Translations under genes and position numbers: made by a program
Notes under the pieces: model-generated
Databases searched by the model: none
What the model saw: only the letters and a program-made list of their open reading frames with translations
What the model was told of the DNA's origin: nothing
Shown here: one piece after another, positions 1-6,011 of the stretch
Position numbering within the stretch: the first letter of the stretch is position 1
Layout of the letters: every line of letters begins with the position of its first letter
NCBI GenBank assembly: GCA_037382205.1
Contig: JARRQD010000237.1
Span: 1-6,011 of the forward strand
Direction: 5' to 3'
Length of the DNA: 6,011 nt
DNA from: Thiodiazotropha sp037382205
GTDB taxonomy: Bacteria > Pseudomonadota > Gammaproteobacteria > Chromatiales > Chromatiaceae

Positions 1-234
1 AATGAAGAAGATTTGATGCAGCGCATTAAAACACGCTATCCAGATGCCGAAATCAGTGTAGCCGGGGAGAGTTGTAGCTTTGAGGTGAATGTCACCACTC
101 CGGCATTTGCCGAAATGAAAAGCCTGCAACGACAGCGTTCCATATTAACCCTGTTCAATCAGGAGATCGCCTCAGGGGAGCTGCACGCCCTCACGGTGCG
201 GGCGAAGACCCCTGACGAAGCAGCGGCCTCCTAA
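1..234 (+). CDS. BolA family protein (IbaG/BolA-like), 5' end outside window
   Basis: This is a small BolA-fold protein. Members of the family work with monothiol glutaredoxins in iron-sulfur cluster handling, and some bind DNA. The frame is open from base 1 (N-E-E-D-L-M-Q-R-I) to the TAA at 232-234. The TTG at 13 and ATG at 16 are possible starts, but the residues before them (EDL, then MQRIK) look like the usual first helix of BolA/IbaG, so the true start is probably one or a few codons upstream of the window. The recognisable pattern is YPDAEI, a short loop GESCSFEV, then RQRSILTLFNQEIASGELHAL and a terminal KTPDE. The His in LHAL (codon 184-186) is the invariant BolA histidine, a cluster ligand in BolA-glutaredoxin complexes. 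In the loop, IbaG has Ser-His where this protein has Cys-Ser (Cys codon 73-75). At least 77 codons remain before the stop, close to the usual 80-90. The family call is firm; the subfamily is less so. Confidence 0.85.
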   Translation, partial: NEEDLMQRIKTRYPDAEISVAGESCSFEVNVTTPAFAEMKSLQRQRSILTLFNQEIASGELHALTVRAKTPDEAAAS

Positions 235-337
235 CCACCAAACAGAACGGTAATGAGGTGCAGAATGATCCCGGCAGGAAGCCACCCCGATCAAACAACA
301 GTCAAGCTTTGCAGGCTGATAAATCGTCGCTGCCTAT

Positions 338-1963
338 ATGACTGAAAACGACGTGAATACGACTCTGGAAAGGGTGCGGGCCTATCATGAGAGGACCAAA
401 CATCGTTTGGACAGATACGCAGCTGGACCCGACTTTCTCGACTGGGAGCAACAACCCAACCCATTCCGGCAGTTCGATACAGCCCCCCTAACCAAGCTAC
501 CCCTGGATTTTACAGGCCTAGCCGATCCAGGACTGGATCGTATCAGCCAGCACAAGCAGCAGCTTGCCCTCGCCGACTGGGGATTAGAGGAGCTATCCAG
601 CCTACTGCGTTTCAGCATGGGGCTGGCTGCCTGGAAGGTCTATGGACCTGATCGCTGGTCACTGCGTTGCAACCCATCCAGCGGCAATCTGCACCCAACA
701 GAGACCTACCTACTGGTCTGCGGGCTGCAACATTTGAATGATGGCATTTATCACTACGCCCCCTATCAGCACGCCTTGGAGCTGCGGGCGGAGATCCCTT
801 CAAAGCCTGACAAGCAACCTCAGGTCCTGGTGGCCTTTAGCAGCATCGCCTGGCGAGAGGCCTGGAAATATGGTGAACGTGCCTACCGCTATGTGCAACT
901 CGATATCGGGCACGCAATCGGCGCCCTCGCCTACTCTGCAGCAGCACTTGGTTATTCTCTGCAACGTCTGCCAATCAGCCGTACAGAGCTGGCAAAATTG
1001 CTGGGGCTCGACAGATCGGAAGATTTCAAGGATGCCGAAACTGAATACCCGGATCTTCTCTTTAGTCTTACTGAGCAAACAGCGCAACTTCCCGTTGAGA
1101 TCGAAGTTGCTGAGATAGACGATTTCGCGGCAATCCGCTGGCACGGCCAAGCCAATCGACTCAGTGACCACCCCAATCACCATTGGCCCGTGATCGATCG
1201 GCTGGAGGCCGCACTCAGAACCTGCCCACCCTGTCGGCAATCCCTGCTTGAGACATCGATCCCGCCACCGAGCCAGATACCCAGCCCACCAATCCGTCAG
1301 ACCATTCTGCAGCGACGCAGCGCTCAGGCCTTCAATGGCAAGTCAAGCCTGATGGCCGAGCGCTTTTATCAGATGCTCGACCGCTGCCTGCCACGACCCT
1401 CTGAGCAACCTTGGAAAGGCTGGCCCTACCAGCCCAAAATCCACCTACTGCTGTTTGTCCACCGGGTGGAGGGCCTGGCACCCGGTCTCTACCTGCTCCC
1501 CCGCTCACAACAGATCATCCCTAAGCTCAAACAGAGTCTGGATCCGAATTTCAGCTGGCAGGCCACTGCAGACCAGCCGACCCACATACCGCTCTATCAG
1601 CTGCTGAGCACAGAGGTAAAAAAAGTCGCCCGCGCCCTCAGTTGCCACCAGGATATCGCGGCCAGCAGCTTTTTCAGCCTGGGTATGTTGGCTGAGTTCG
1701 ACAGCGCTTTGCAGAGTTACGGCCCAGCCGCCTATCCGGAGCTTTTCTGGGAGGCTGGCCTGATCGGACAGGTACTCTACCTGCAGGCAGAGGCCCATGG
1801 CGTCAGAGGTACCGGAATCGGTTGTTTTTTCGATGATGCGGTTCACGAGATCGTAGGCCTGAAAGACTCAGGACTACAAAGCCTCTATCACTTTACCGTT
1901 GGCGATCCAAAACCCGATAACAGATTACAGACACTTCCCGCTTATGACCATTTGGAGGAGTGA
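338..1963 (+). CDS. Tandem-domain SagB/ThcOx-type nitroreductase-family flavoprotein
   Basis: This is a predicted cytosolic FMN-dependent oxidoreductase with no signal peptide or membrane segment. SagB/ThcOx enzymes oxidise azolines to azoles in peptide natural products, but many stand-alone homologues have no known substrate. Two nitroreductase-like halves are visible. The first half (about residues 75-250) has RCNPSSGNLHPTE at 110-122 and KYGERAYRY at 177-185; the latter carries the Lys-Tyr pair (177-178) reported as important in azoline dehydrogenases. The second half (about 315-530) has RRSAQAF at 326-332, YGPAAY at 461-466 and GVRGTGIGCFFDD at 488-500, which resembles the C-terminal flavin-binding loop. 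The two are linked by a variable, Pro-rich stretch (about 297-320). ATG 338 is the first start after an in-frame TAA at 320-322; no good ribosome-binding site precedes it. It lies 103 bases after the BolA gene and 129 bases before the ABM gene. No YcaO, E1-like or precursor gene is present, so the substrate is unknown. Confidence 0.85.
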   Translation: MTENDVNTTLERVRAYHERTKHRLDRYAAGPDFLDWEQQPNPFRQFDTAPLTKLPLDFTGLADPGLDRISQHKQQLALADWGLEELSSLLRFSMGLAAWKVYGPDRWSLRCNPSSGNLHPTETYLLVCGLQHLNDGIYHYAPYQHALELRAEIPSKPDKQPQVLVAFSSIAWREAWKYGERAYRYVQLDIGHAIGALAYSAAALGYSLQRLPISRTELAKLLGLDRSEDFKDAETEYPDLLFSLTEQTAQLPVEIEVAEIDDFAAIRWHGQANRLSDHPNHHWPVIDRLEAALRTCPPCRQSLLETSIPPPSQIPSPPIRQTILQRRSAQAFNGKSSLMAERFYQMLDRCLPRPSEQPWKGWPYQPKIHLLLFVHRVEGLAPGLYLLPRSQQIIPKLKQSLDPNFSWQATADQPTHIPLYQLLSTEVKKVARALSCHQDIAASSFFSLGMLAEFDSALQSYGPAAYPELFWEAGLIGQVLYLQAEAHGVRGTGIGCFFDDAVHEIVGLKDSGLQSLYHFTVGDPKPDNRLQTLPAYDHLEE

Positions 1964-2000
1964 GCACTCTACTTACTATCTTGAAACCAGAGCTGACTGC

Positions 2001-2028
2001 TACGGGTTCCAGGGTTCGCCGGGATGAC
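2001..2028. repeat. REP-like imperfect palindrome in the gap before the ABM gene
   Basis: CCAGG (2009-2013) and CCGGG (2019-2023) can pair with one A/G mismatch around a GTTCG loop, followed by ATGAC. The layout (TTCC, GC-rich arms, TTCG loop, GGGATGAC) resembles short dispersed palindromes common between genes in proteobacteria. Only one copy is in the window, so its repeat status is an inference. It does not have the T-run expected of an intrinsic terminator. Confidence 0.35.
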
Positions 2029-2080
2029 AAAAGCGTTCCTAAGGCTCAAGAAATCTACAGAATCTAAATCATGCAAAACC

Positions 2081-2086
2081 AAGGAG
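2081..2086 (+). promoter_or_regulatory. Ribosome-binding site of the ABM-domain gene
   Basis: AAGGAG lies six bases before ATG 2093. It is the strongest ribosome-binding site in the window and decides the start in favour of 2093 over the in-frame ATG at 2024, which has no such signal. Confidence 0.85.
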
Positions 2087-2092
2087 ATAAAA

Positions 2093-2413
2093 ATGTTCAT
2101 TGTTGCCAATCGAGTACCCGTCGCTGAGGACTACAGGGAGATGTTTGAGGCCCGATTTCAGGCCCGCAGTGGCCAGATCGATAAACAACCTGGCTTTGTA
2201 CGCATGCAGGTCTTGAAACCGAACAGTCCGAATACACCCTATATCGTACTCACCAGCTGGCAGGACAAAGCCGCCTTTGAAAACTGGGTCGGTAGTGAGG
2301 ATTTTAAAATGGCGCATGCCAATCCAATGCCGAAAGAGGCTTTCGTCGGTGAAGGCGCCATCGAGATGCACGAAGTCATCATAGAGGCTGACTCAGACAA
2401 TAAAAAGGATTGA
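2093..2413 (+). CDS. ABM-fold monooxygenase, IsdG/IsdI/HmoA-like (probable heme-degrading)
   Basis: This 106-residue protein belongs to the antibiotic-biosynthesis-monooxygenase (dimeric alpha-beta barrel) superfamily and most resembles the IsdG/IsdI heme oxygenases, which open the heme ring and release iron. It begins MFIVANRVPV, very like the IsdI start (MFMAENRLQL). The catalytic triad of that family, Asn, Trp and His, is matched by N6, W65 and H75; the stretch ENWVGSEDFKMAHAN (63-77) parallels NNWLNSDVFKEAHKN of IsdI. PGF at 33-35 and the SW (55-56) at the end of a core strand are also typical. There is no signal peptide, so it should be cytosolic. Start 2093 is chosen for its ribosome-binding site and because the 23 extra residues from ATG 2024 are Lys-rich and unlike the family. 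The gene follows the SagB-like gene and precedes mdh. Other ABM proteins act on quinones or signals, so heme is a strong inference, not proof. Confidence 0.85.
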   Translation: MFIVANRVPVAEDYREMFEARFQARSGQIDKQPGFVRMQVLKPNSPNTPYIVLTSWQDKAAFENWVGSEDFKMAHANPMPKEAFVGEGAIEMHEVIIEADSDNKKD

Positions 2414-2440
2414 TAAATACATCGCTTTTCGCTTTAGAAT
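2410..2440 (+). promoter_or_regulatory. Candidate sigma-70 promoter for mdh (weak)
   Basis: TTGATA (2410-2415, five of six to consensus, overlapping the stop of the ABM gene) and TAGAAT (2435-2440, five of six) are separated by 19 bases, longer than the preferred 17. A second -10-like box, TATACT (2468-2473), has no good -35. Either would give a short leader for mdh. This rests on sequence match alone. Confidence 0.25.
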
Positions 2441-2497
2441 TAACTGTCTGGAAATCACCCACCAAACTATACTTATCTGGGTATCTATTTATTTAAT

Positions 2498-2502
2498 GGA
2501 GG
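2498..2502 (+). promoter_or_regulatory. Ribosome-binding site of mdh
   Basis: GGAGG stands 11 bases before ATG 2514. It shares its first G with the in-frame ATG at 2496-2498, so that upstream ATG cannot use it and is probably not the start. Confidence 0.6.
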
Positions 2503-2513
2503 ATCCTACTGAA

Positions 2514-3500
2514 ATGAAACCCGCTGTAAAAGTCACTATAACCGGCGCAGCCGGCCATATCGGATACGCGCTGGCATTTCGTATTGCATCAGGCGCTATG
2601 TTCGGCCAGGATCAACCGGTCATTCTACGTCTGCTGGAGATTCCCCAGGCGATCTCCTCACTCAATGGGGTCGGTATGGAACTCGAGGATTGTGCCTTTC
2701 CTCTGCTCCATGACATTGTCCTGACCGATGACCCGAGCATCGGTTTTCGCGGCACAGACTACGCTATCCTGATTGGCGCCAAGCCCCGCAGCAAAGGCAT
2801 GGAGCGTAAGGATTTAATCGCTGAGAATGCGAAAATATTTTCTCATCAGGGCAAGGCAATCAATGATTACGCTTCGCCGAATGTGCGGGTGCTGGTGGTA
2901 GGGAATCCGGCCAATACCAATGCGTTGATTGCTGCAGCCAACGCCCCGGACCTGAGCCGCACTCAATTTACTGCGATGACCCGCCTGGATCATAATCGAG
3001 CGCTGGGACAGCTGGCCAACAAGAGTAACTCCCTGGTAGCGGATATCACCAGGATGACCATCTGGGGCAACCACTCCATGACCCAATACCCTCATATGGA
3101 TAACTGTGTGATCAATGGTCAGCCAGTATTCGATCTGGTCAGTCAGGATTGGGCCATCGACCACTTTATCCCCAAGATTCAGCGCCGGGGGGCAGAGATC
3201 ATCGAGGCCAGAGGGCTCTCCTCGGCCGCGTCAGCCGCTGATGCGGTTGTTGGCCATGTACACGATTGGGCATTAGGCACAGAGGAAGACGACTGGGTCA
3301 GCATGGCCGTTCACTCCGATGGCAGTTATGGCATTGCGGAGGGTATTGTATTTTCGTGTCCGGTTACCTGTAAAAATGGCGATTATGCAATTGTTCAGGG
3401 CCTGGATCTGGATGATTTCAGCATAGCCCGACTGAAAGCCTCGGAAAAAGAGTTACTGGAAGAGCGGAAAATCATCGAGGCGCTGCTGCCAAATCGTTGA
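2514..3500 (+). CDS. mdh: Malate dehydrogenase, type 2 (NAD-dependent)
   Basis: It interconverts malate and oxaloacetate with NAD(H) in the TCA cycle, in the cytosol. The protein has 328 residues, the usual length of the MDH type-2 family and longer than the roughly 312-residue E. coli enzyme. The N-terminal Rossmann fold has GAAGHIGY at 11-18; an acidic residue after the second strand (E42 in LLEIP) favours NAD over NADP. The mobile-loop arginines R92 and R98 (PRSKGMERKD), N131 (NPANTN), the catalytic pair D159 and H187 (RLDHNR, WGNHS) and R162 are all present, so the enzyme should be active. ATG 2514 is preferred: it starts MKPAVKVTITGAAG, as family members do, and has GGAGG upstream. An in-frame ATG at 2496 would add six residues (MEDPTE) and overlaps the ribosome-binding site. 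It is probably its own transcription unit, with gaps of 100 and 187 bases on either side. Function is very likely correct. Confidence 0.96.
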   Translation: MKPAVKVTITGAAGHIGYALAFRIASGAMFGQDQPVILRLLEIPQAISSLNGVGMELEDCAFPLLHDIVLTDDPSIGFRGTDYAILIGAKPRSKGMERKDLIAENAKIFSHQGKAINDYASPNVRVLVVGNPANTNALIAAANAPDLSRTQFTAMTRLDHNRALGQLANKSNSLVADITRMTIWGNHSMTQYPHMDNCVINGQPVFDLVSQDWAIDHFIPKIQRRGAEIIEARGLSSAASAADAVVGHVHDWALGTEEDDWVSMAVHSDGSYGIAEGIVFSCPVTCKNGDYAIVQGLDLDDFSIARLKASEKELLEERKIIEALLPNR

Positions 3501-3687
3501 CAGCCTCACACTTGATCAAAACTTCCGTAATATCACGAGTGTGGTGCCTCACCTTGTTTGACACTCGCTGGAATCCAGTGAGGCAGCATATCGCCAAACA
3601 AAATTAGAAACACCCGCTCTGAACGCTCTCACTTCTACTCGGCCTATTGGTTTTGGATAGCAGAATGTGTAACGGAATGAAAACAGT
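3501..3687 (+). other. mdh-ppnN intergenic region
   Basis: This 187-base gap holds no supported gene. Its first half is rich in inverted repeats (see 3536-3585). GCCTCAC occurs twice (3503-3509 and 3546-3552) and either copy could pair with GTGAGGC at 3578-3584. No hairpin followed by a T-run is present, so I see no standard intrinsic terminator for mdh. TTGACA occurs at 3497-3502 and 3558-3563, and TAATAT at 3528-3533, but none of the spacings make a good promoter. The second half (3590-3687) is AT-richer and should hold the leader of ppnN; I see no clear motif in it. Confidence 0.6.
3536..3585. repeat. Interleaved inverted repeats (ABA'B') upstream of ppnN
   Basis: CGAGTGT (3536-3542) is the exact reverse complement of ACACTCG (3561-3567), and TGCCTCAC (3545-3552) is the exact reverse complement of GTGAGGCA (3578-3585). 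The arms alternate A, B, A', B', so both stems can form together only as a pseudoknot; otherwise they are mutually exclusive hairpins. A small extra hairpin, CTGG-AAT-CCAG (3568-3578), lies between A' and B' and overlaps the first base of B'. Possible roles are a leader structure for ppnN, an mRNA end for mdh, or a protein-binding site. Confidence 0.5.
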
Positions 3688-5112
3688 ATGACTATGAGTA
3701 GAACAGATAATAAAAAGCCATCCACTGCCGACCGTCAAAACAAACCAACCGTTTCTCGCCTGAGCGCTACCGTCAGGCCTGGCGGCAGCCTTGAAGTACT
3801 CTCCCAGCTTGAAGTCAACGACCTTTTGGATACCAGCGCACGGGGGCTGTATGGGCTGTTTCGCCGCTGCGCGCTGGCGGTGCTCAACTGCGGCAGCGAA
3901 ACCGATAACGCGAAGGATATTTTTCACAGCTATCGGGATTTTGGCATTCATCTGATGCAGAGTCACCGGGGTATTCAACTGCGCCTGGAGAATGCCCCGG
4001 GCAGTGCTTTTGTCGATGCCAAGATGATCCGTGGTATCCAGGAGCATCTGTTCGCGGTATTGCGGGACATCATCTATGTGCACAATGAGATTCAGAACAA
4101 CCCGGGGTATGACCTGAAAAACCCGGTACATATCACCTCGGCGGTATTTCACATCCTGCGTAATGCCAGAGTCCTGCATACCGGCATGGACCCCAATCTG
4201 ATCGTCTGCTGGGGCGGTCACTCAATCGGCCGATCTGAGTATGACTACACCAAAGAGGTAGGTTACCAGCTGGGCCTGAGGGGGCTGAATATCTGCACAG
4301 GATGTGGTCCTGGTGCGATGAAAGGCCCGATGAAAGGCGCCGCTTTGGGGCACGCCAAACAGCGTATCGGCGATGGGCGTTATCTGGGCATCACCGAGCC
4401 AGGCATCATTGCCTCGGAGCCACCAAATCCGATCGTCAACGAACTGGTGATCATGCCAGACATTGAAAAACGCCTCGAAGCCTTCGTCCGCACCGGCCAT
4501 GGGGTGGTGATCTTTCCCGGCGGTGCTGGCACCATGGAAGAGCTGCTCTACCTACTGGGCATACTGATGCACCCAAATAACCAGGAGCACAGCTTTCCAC
4601 TGATCCTGACTGGCCCGGCCGAGTCGGCTGAATACTTTGATGAGATCCACCGTTTCATTGGTATGACCCTGGGAGACCAGGCGCAACAGCACTACCAGCT
4701 CATCATCGATGATTCGCAAGCCGTGGCCAAGGCCATGGCAGAGGCCATGGAGAAGGTGAGAAGCTGTCGCTACGATGCTAATGATGCCTTCTATTTCAAC
4801 TGGCGACTGCACATCGAGAGCGACCTGCAACACCCGTTCATACCAACCCATAAGGCAATGGCAGGTCTGCAGCTCAATCGGCATCAGCAGCCTCATCTGG
4901 CCGCGGCGAATCTTCGCAAAGCCTTCTCAGGCATCGTCGCAGGCAACGTTAAGGAGGATGGTATTCGCGCCGTAGAAAAGCACGGACCCTTCATGCTGCA
5001 TGGTGAACAGCTGGTGATGGACGCCATGGACAGGCTTCTGATCGCCTTCGCCGCGCAAAATCGCATGAAACTACAAGGGGACTACTCACCCTGTTATCAT
5101 CTTGCCCTATGA
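3688..5112 (+). CDS. ppnN: Pyrimidine/purine nucleotide 5'-monophosphate nucleosidase PpnN (YgdH)
   Basis: It hydrolyses nucleoside monophosphates to the free base and ribose 5-phosphate in the cytosol, helping nucleotide salvage; the E. coli enzyme is tetrameric and stimulated by (p)ppGpp. The protein has 474 residues and aligns along its length with E. coli PpnN (454). The N-terminal domain covers about 30-165. The LOG/lysine-decarboxylase-like core includes CWGGHS (174-179), CTGCGPGAM (203-211), MPDIEKRLEAFVR (256-268) and PGGAGTMEE (277-285), the PGGxGTxxE signature with its conserved Arg and Glu. The C-terminal domain (about 355-474) has FNWRLHI and AFSGIVAGNVKE, as in E. coli. Around 20 extra polar, basic residues precede the part matching E. 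coli. ATG 3688 has only a weak GGAA upstream (3674-3677); ATG 3694 is an alternative two codons on. The stop overlaps the start of the next gene. Identity is firm; (p)ppGpp control is inferred from the family. Confidence 0.95.
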   Translation: MTMSRTDNKKPSTADRQNKPTVSRLSATVRPGGSLEVLSQLEVNDLLDTSARGLYGLFRRCALAVLNCGSETDNAKDIFHSYRDFGIHLMQSHRGIQLRLENAPGSAFVDAKMIRGIQEHLFAVLRDIIYVHNEIQNNPGYDLKNPVHITSAVFHILRNARVLHTGMDPNLIVCWGGHSIGRSEYDYTKEVGYQLGLRGLNICTGCGPGAMKGPMKGAALGHAKQRIGDGRYLGITEPGIIASEPPNPIVNELVIMPDIEKRLEAFVRTGHGVVIFPGGAGTMEELLYLLGILMHPNNQEHSFPLILTGPAESAEYFDEIHRFIGMTLGDQAQQHYQLIIDDSQAVAKAMAEAMEKVRSCRYDANDAFYFNWRLHIESDLQHPFIPTHKAMAGLQLNRHQQPHLAAANLRKAFSGIVAGNVKEDGIRAVEKHGPFMLHGEQLVMDAMDRLLIAFAAQNRMKLQGDYSPCYHLAL

Positions 5113-6011
5113 AGATCAAATCATTCGCCCTGCCATTGTTACTCTGGCTGCTTTTCAGCAGCGCTTTTGCAGCCGCCAAAGCCCAAGATCGGGAGTGGTA
5201 TGAACAGGAGATGGTGTTTGGTGGTCAGGTCTACCTGAGAAGTGCCGGTAATCCGAACAAACCGGCGGTCGTCATGGTTCATGGACTGGGCGATGAAGCC
5301 TCCACCTGCTGGGAGGACATTCTTCAGCGGCTGAAAAAGGACTATTACATTTTTACCTTCGATCTCCCTGGATTCGGCCGTTCGACCAAACGCAACGCCC
5401 TCTACTCGCCAGTCAACTACGCCCGACTGATCCAGCAACTGACCGACAAGCATGTCGGCAGACCCTTCCACCTGATTGGACACTCGATGGGAGGCGCAAT
5501 CAGCCTGCAATACACCCACAGCTACCCGGCATCAGTGAAGACCCTGACCCTGATCGACGCGGCGGGCATACTGCATCGCCAGGCCTACACCAAATATCTG
5601 GCCCCACTGGGCGTCGACAAGGTACTCAATCAATACAATCTCTTCGACGAACGCAAAGTCACCGATTTAGCGGGGGCATTGATGAGCGCTCTGGAAAAGC
5701 GTTACCCGGTGAACATGGACCTGCTGATCAATCTGGAGCCTTTCCGTAACAAGGTACTGCGCGGCGACCCCTCAGCAATCGCCGGGCTGGCGCTGGTGCA
5801 GAACGATTTCAGCCGCATTCCGGAGACCATCCATCAACCCACCCTGATCGTTTGGGGTGATCAGGATAAAATCGCCCCGCTGCGCACCGGCTATGTGCTC
5901 GAGTCGCTGATGCCCAACGCCAGACTGGAGCTGATACCCAACGGCGGCCATATCGCCTTTATCGAACAACCTGAGCTGTTTTACGAGATACTCAGACCCC
6001 ATCTCGGCCAG
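5109..6011 (+). CDS. Exported alpha/beta hydrolase, 3' end outside window
   Basis: The frame is open from ATG 5109 to the last base (301 codons, no stop). It starts with a likely Sec signal peptide: MKIK, a hydrophobic core FALPLLLWLLF, and an Ala-rich end (SSAFAAAKA) with cleavage probable near residues 21-25, so the mature enzyme should be periplasmic or outside. The alpha/beta-hydrolase fold shows HGLGD (58-62, oxyanion loop), DLPGFGRS (85-92), the nucleophile elbow GHSMGG with Ser126, GDQDKIAP with Asp253, and GGHIAF with His281, giving a complete catalytic triad. A lid region spans about 155-225. The arrangement is like esterase/BioH-type hydrolases, but the substrate cannot be told. The start overlaps the ppnN stop as ATGA, with no nearby ribosome-binding site, which suggests translational coupling. 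By family length it should end shortly after the window edge. Confidence 0.88.
   Translation, partial: MKIKSFALPLLLWLLFSSAFAAAKAQDREWYEQEMVFGGQVYLRSAGNPNKPAVVMVHGLGDEASTCWEDILQRLKKDYYIFTFDLPGFGRSTKRNALYSPVNYARLIQQLTDKHVGRPFHLIGHSMGGAISLQYTHSYPASVKTLTLIDAAGILHRQAYTKYLAPLGVDKVLNQYNLFDERKVTDLAGALMSALEKRYPVNMDLLINLEPFRNKVLRGDPSAIAGLALVQNDFSRIPETIHQPTLIVWGDQDKIAPLRTGYVLESLMPNARLELIPNGGHIAFIEQPELFYEILRPHLGQ

Noticed and set aside
235..337. Possible terminator or promoter between the BolA and SagB-like genes
   Set aside because: Only short, weak stems (GGC-AGGAA-GCC, 274-284) without a T-run, and no convincing -35/-10 pair.
800..1240. Minus-strand ORF of 146 codons
   Set aside because: It is antisense to the conserved SagB-like coding region and has no recognisable protein features.
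2001..2028. GGGTTCC and GGGTTCG resembling a tRNA T-arm
   Set aside because: No acceptor, D or anticodon arms can be found around it.
2024..2092. In-frame ATG at 2024 giving the ABM protein 23 more residues
   Set aside because: No ribosome-binding site, the extension is Lys-rich and unlike the family, and the start falls inside a REP-like palindrome. ATG 2093 has AAGGAG at ideal spacing and a family-like N-terminus.
2071..2127. 18-codon ORF with a Cys-Cys pair, considered as a RiPP precursor for the SagB-like enzyme
   Set aside because: No ribosome-binding site of its own, it overlaps the start of the ABM gene in another frame, and it has no leader-like sequence.
3497..3563. TTGACA boxes at 3497 and 3558 as -35 elements for ppnN
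   Set aside because: Neither has a -10-like box at 16-19 bases; the TAATAT at 3528 is 25 bases from the first, which is too far.
3604..4221. Minus-strand ORF of 205 codons
   Set aside because: It mostly lies opposite ppnN, whose protein is clearly recognisable, and its own translation resembles no family I know.
5139..5519. Minus-strand ORF of 126 codons
   Set aside because: It is antisense to the alpha/beta hydrolase, whose motifs show that the + strand is the coding one.

Overview
The window reads as ordinary chromosome from a gammaproteobacterium. It has moderate GC by eye and dense genes, all on the + strand. The protein set (a BolA/IbaG-type protein, a type-2 malate dehydrogenase and a full-length PpnN/YgdH) fits an environmental, Chromatiales-like lineage. 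That placement is an impression from remembered family sequences, not a search result.

Layout, left to right: (1) the 3' part of a BolA-family gene whose start lies upstream of the window; (2) a 541-residue tandem-domain SagB/ThcOx-type nitroreductase-fold flavoprotein; (3) a 106-residue ABM-fold protein with the Asn/Trp/His arrangement of IsdG/IsdI heme-degrading monooxygenases; (4) a 328-residue type-2 malate dehydrogenase with all catalytic residues in place; (5) a 187-base gap with interleaved inverted repeats; (6) ppnN, a nucleotide 5'-monophosphate nucleosidase of 474 residues; (7) an exported alpha/beta hydrolase that overlaps the ppnN stop codon by ATGA and runs off the right edge with 301 codons present. 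No mobile element, CRISPR array, tRNA or rRNA was seen.

Functionally, mdh is a central TCA-cycle enzyme and ppnN is a nucleotide-pool enzyme linked in E. coli to the stringent response. The SagB-like protein and the heme-oxygenase-like protein sit next to each other, 129 bases apart, and could form a small redox or tetrapyrrole-related pair, but that is inference from adjacency. No YcaO/cyclodehydratase gene or RiPP precursor is visible beside the SagB-like gene, so an azole-peptide pathway is not supported here.

I do not see a clearly undescribed multi-gene system. The points most worth a second look are the complementary decay of motifs between the two halves of the SagB-like protein, its pairing with the heme-oxygenase-like protein, the ABA'B' inverted repeats upstream of ppnN, and the ATGA coupling of a secreted hydrolase to ppnN.
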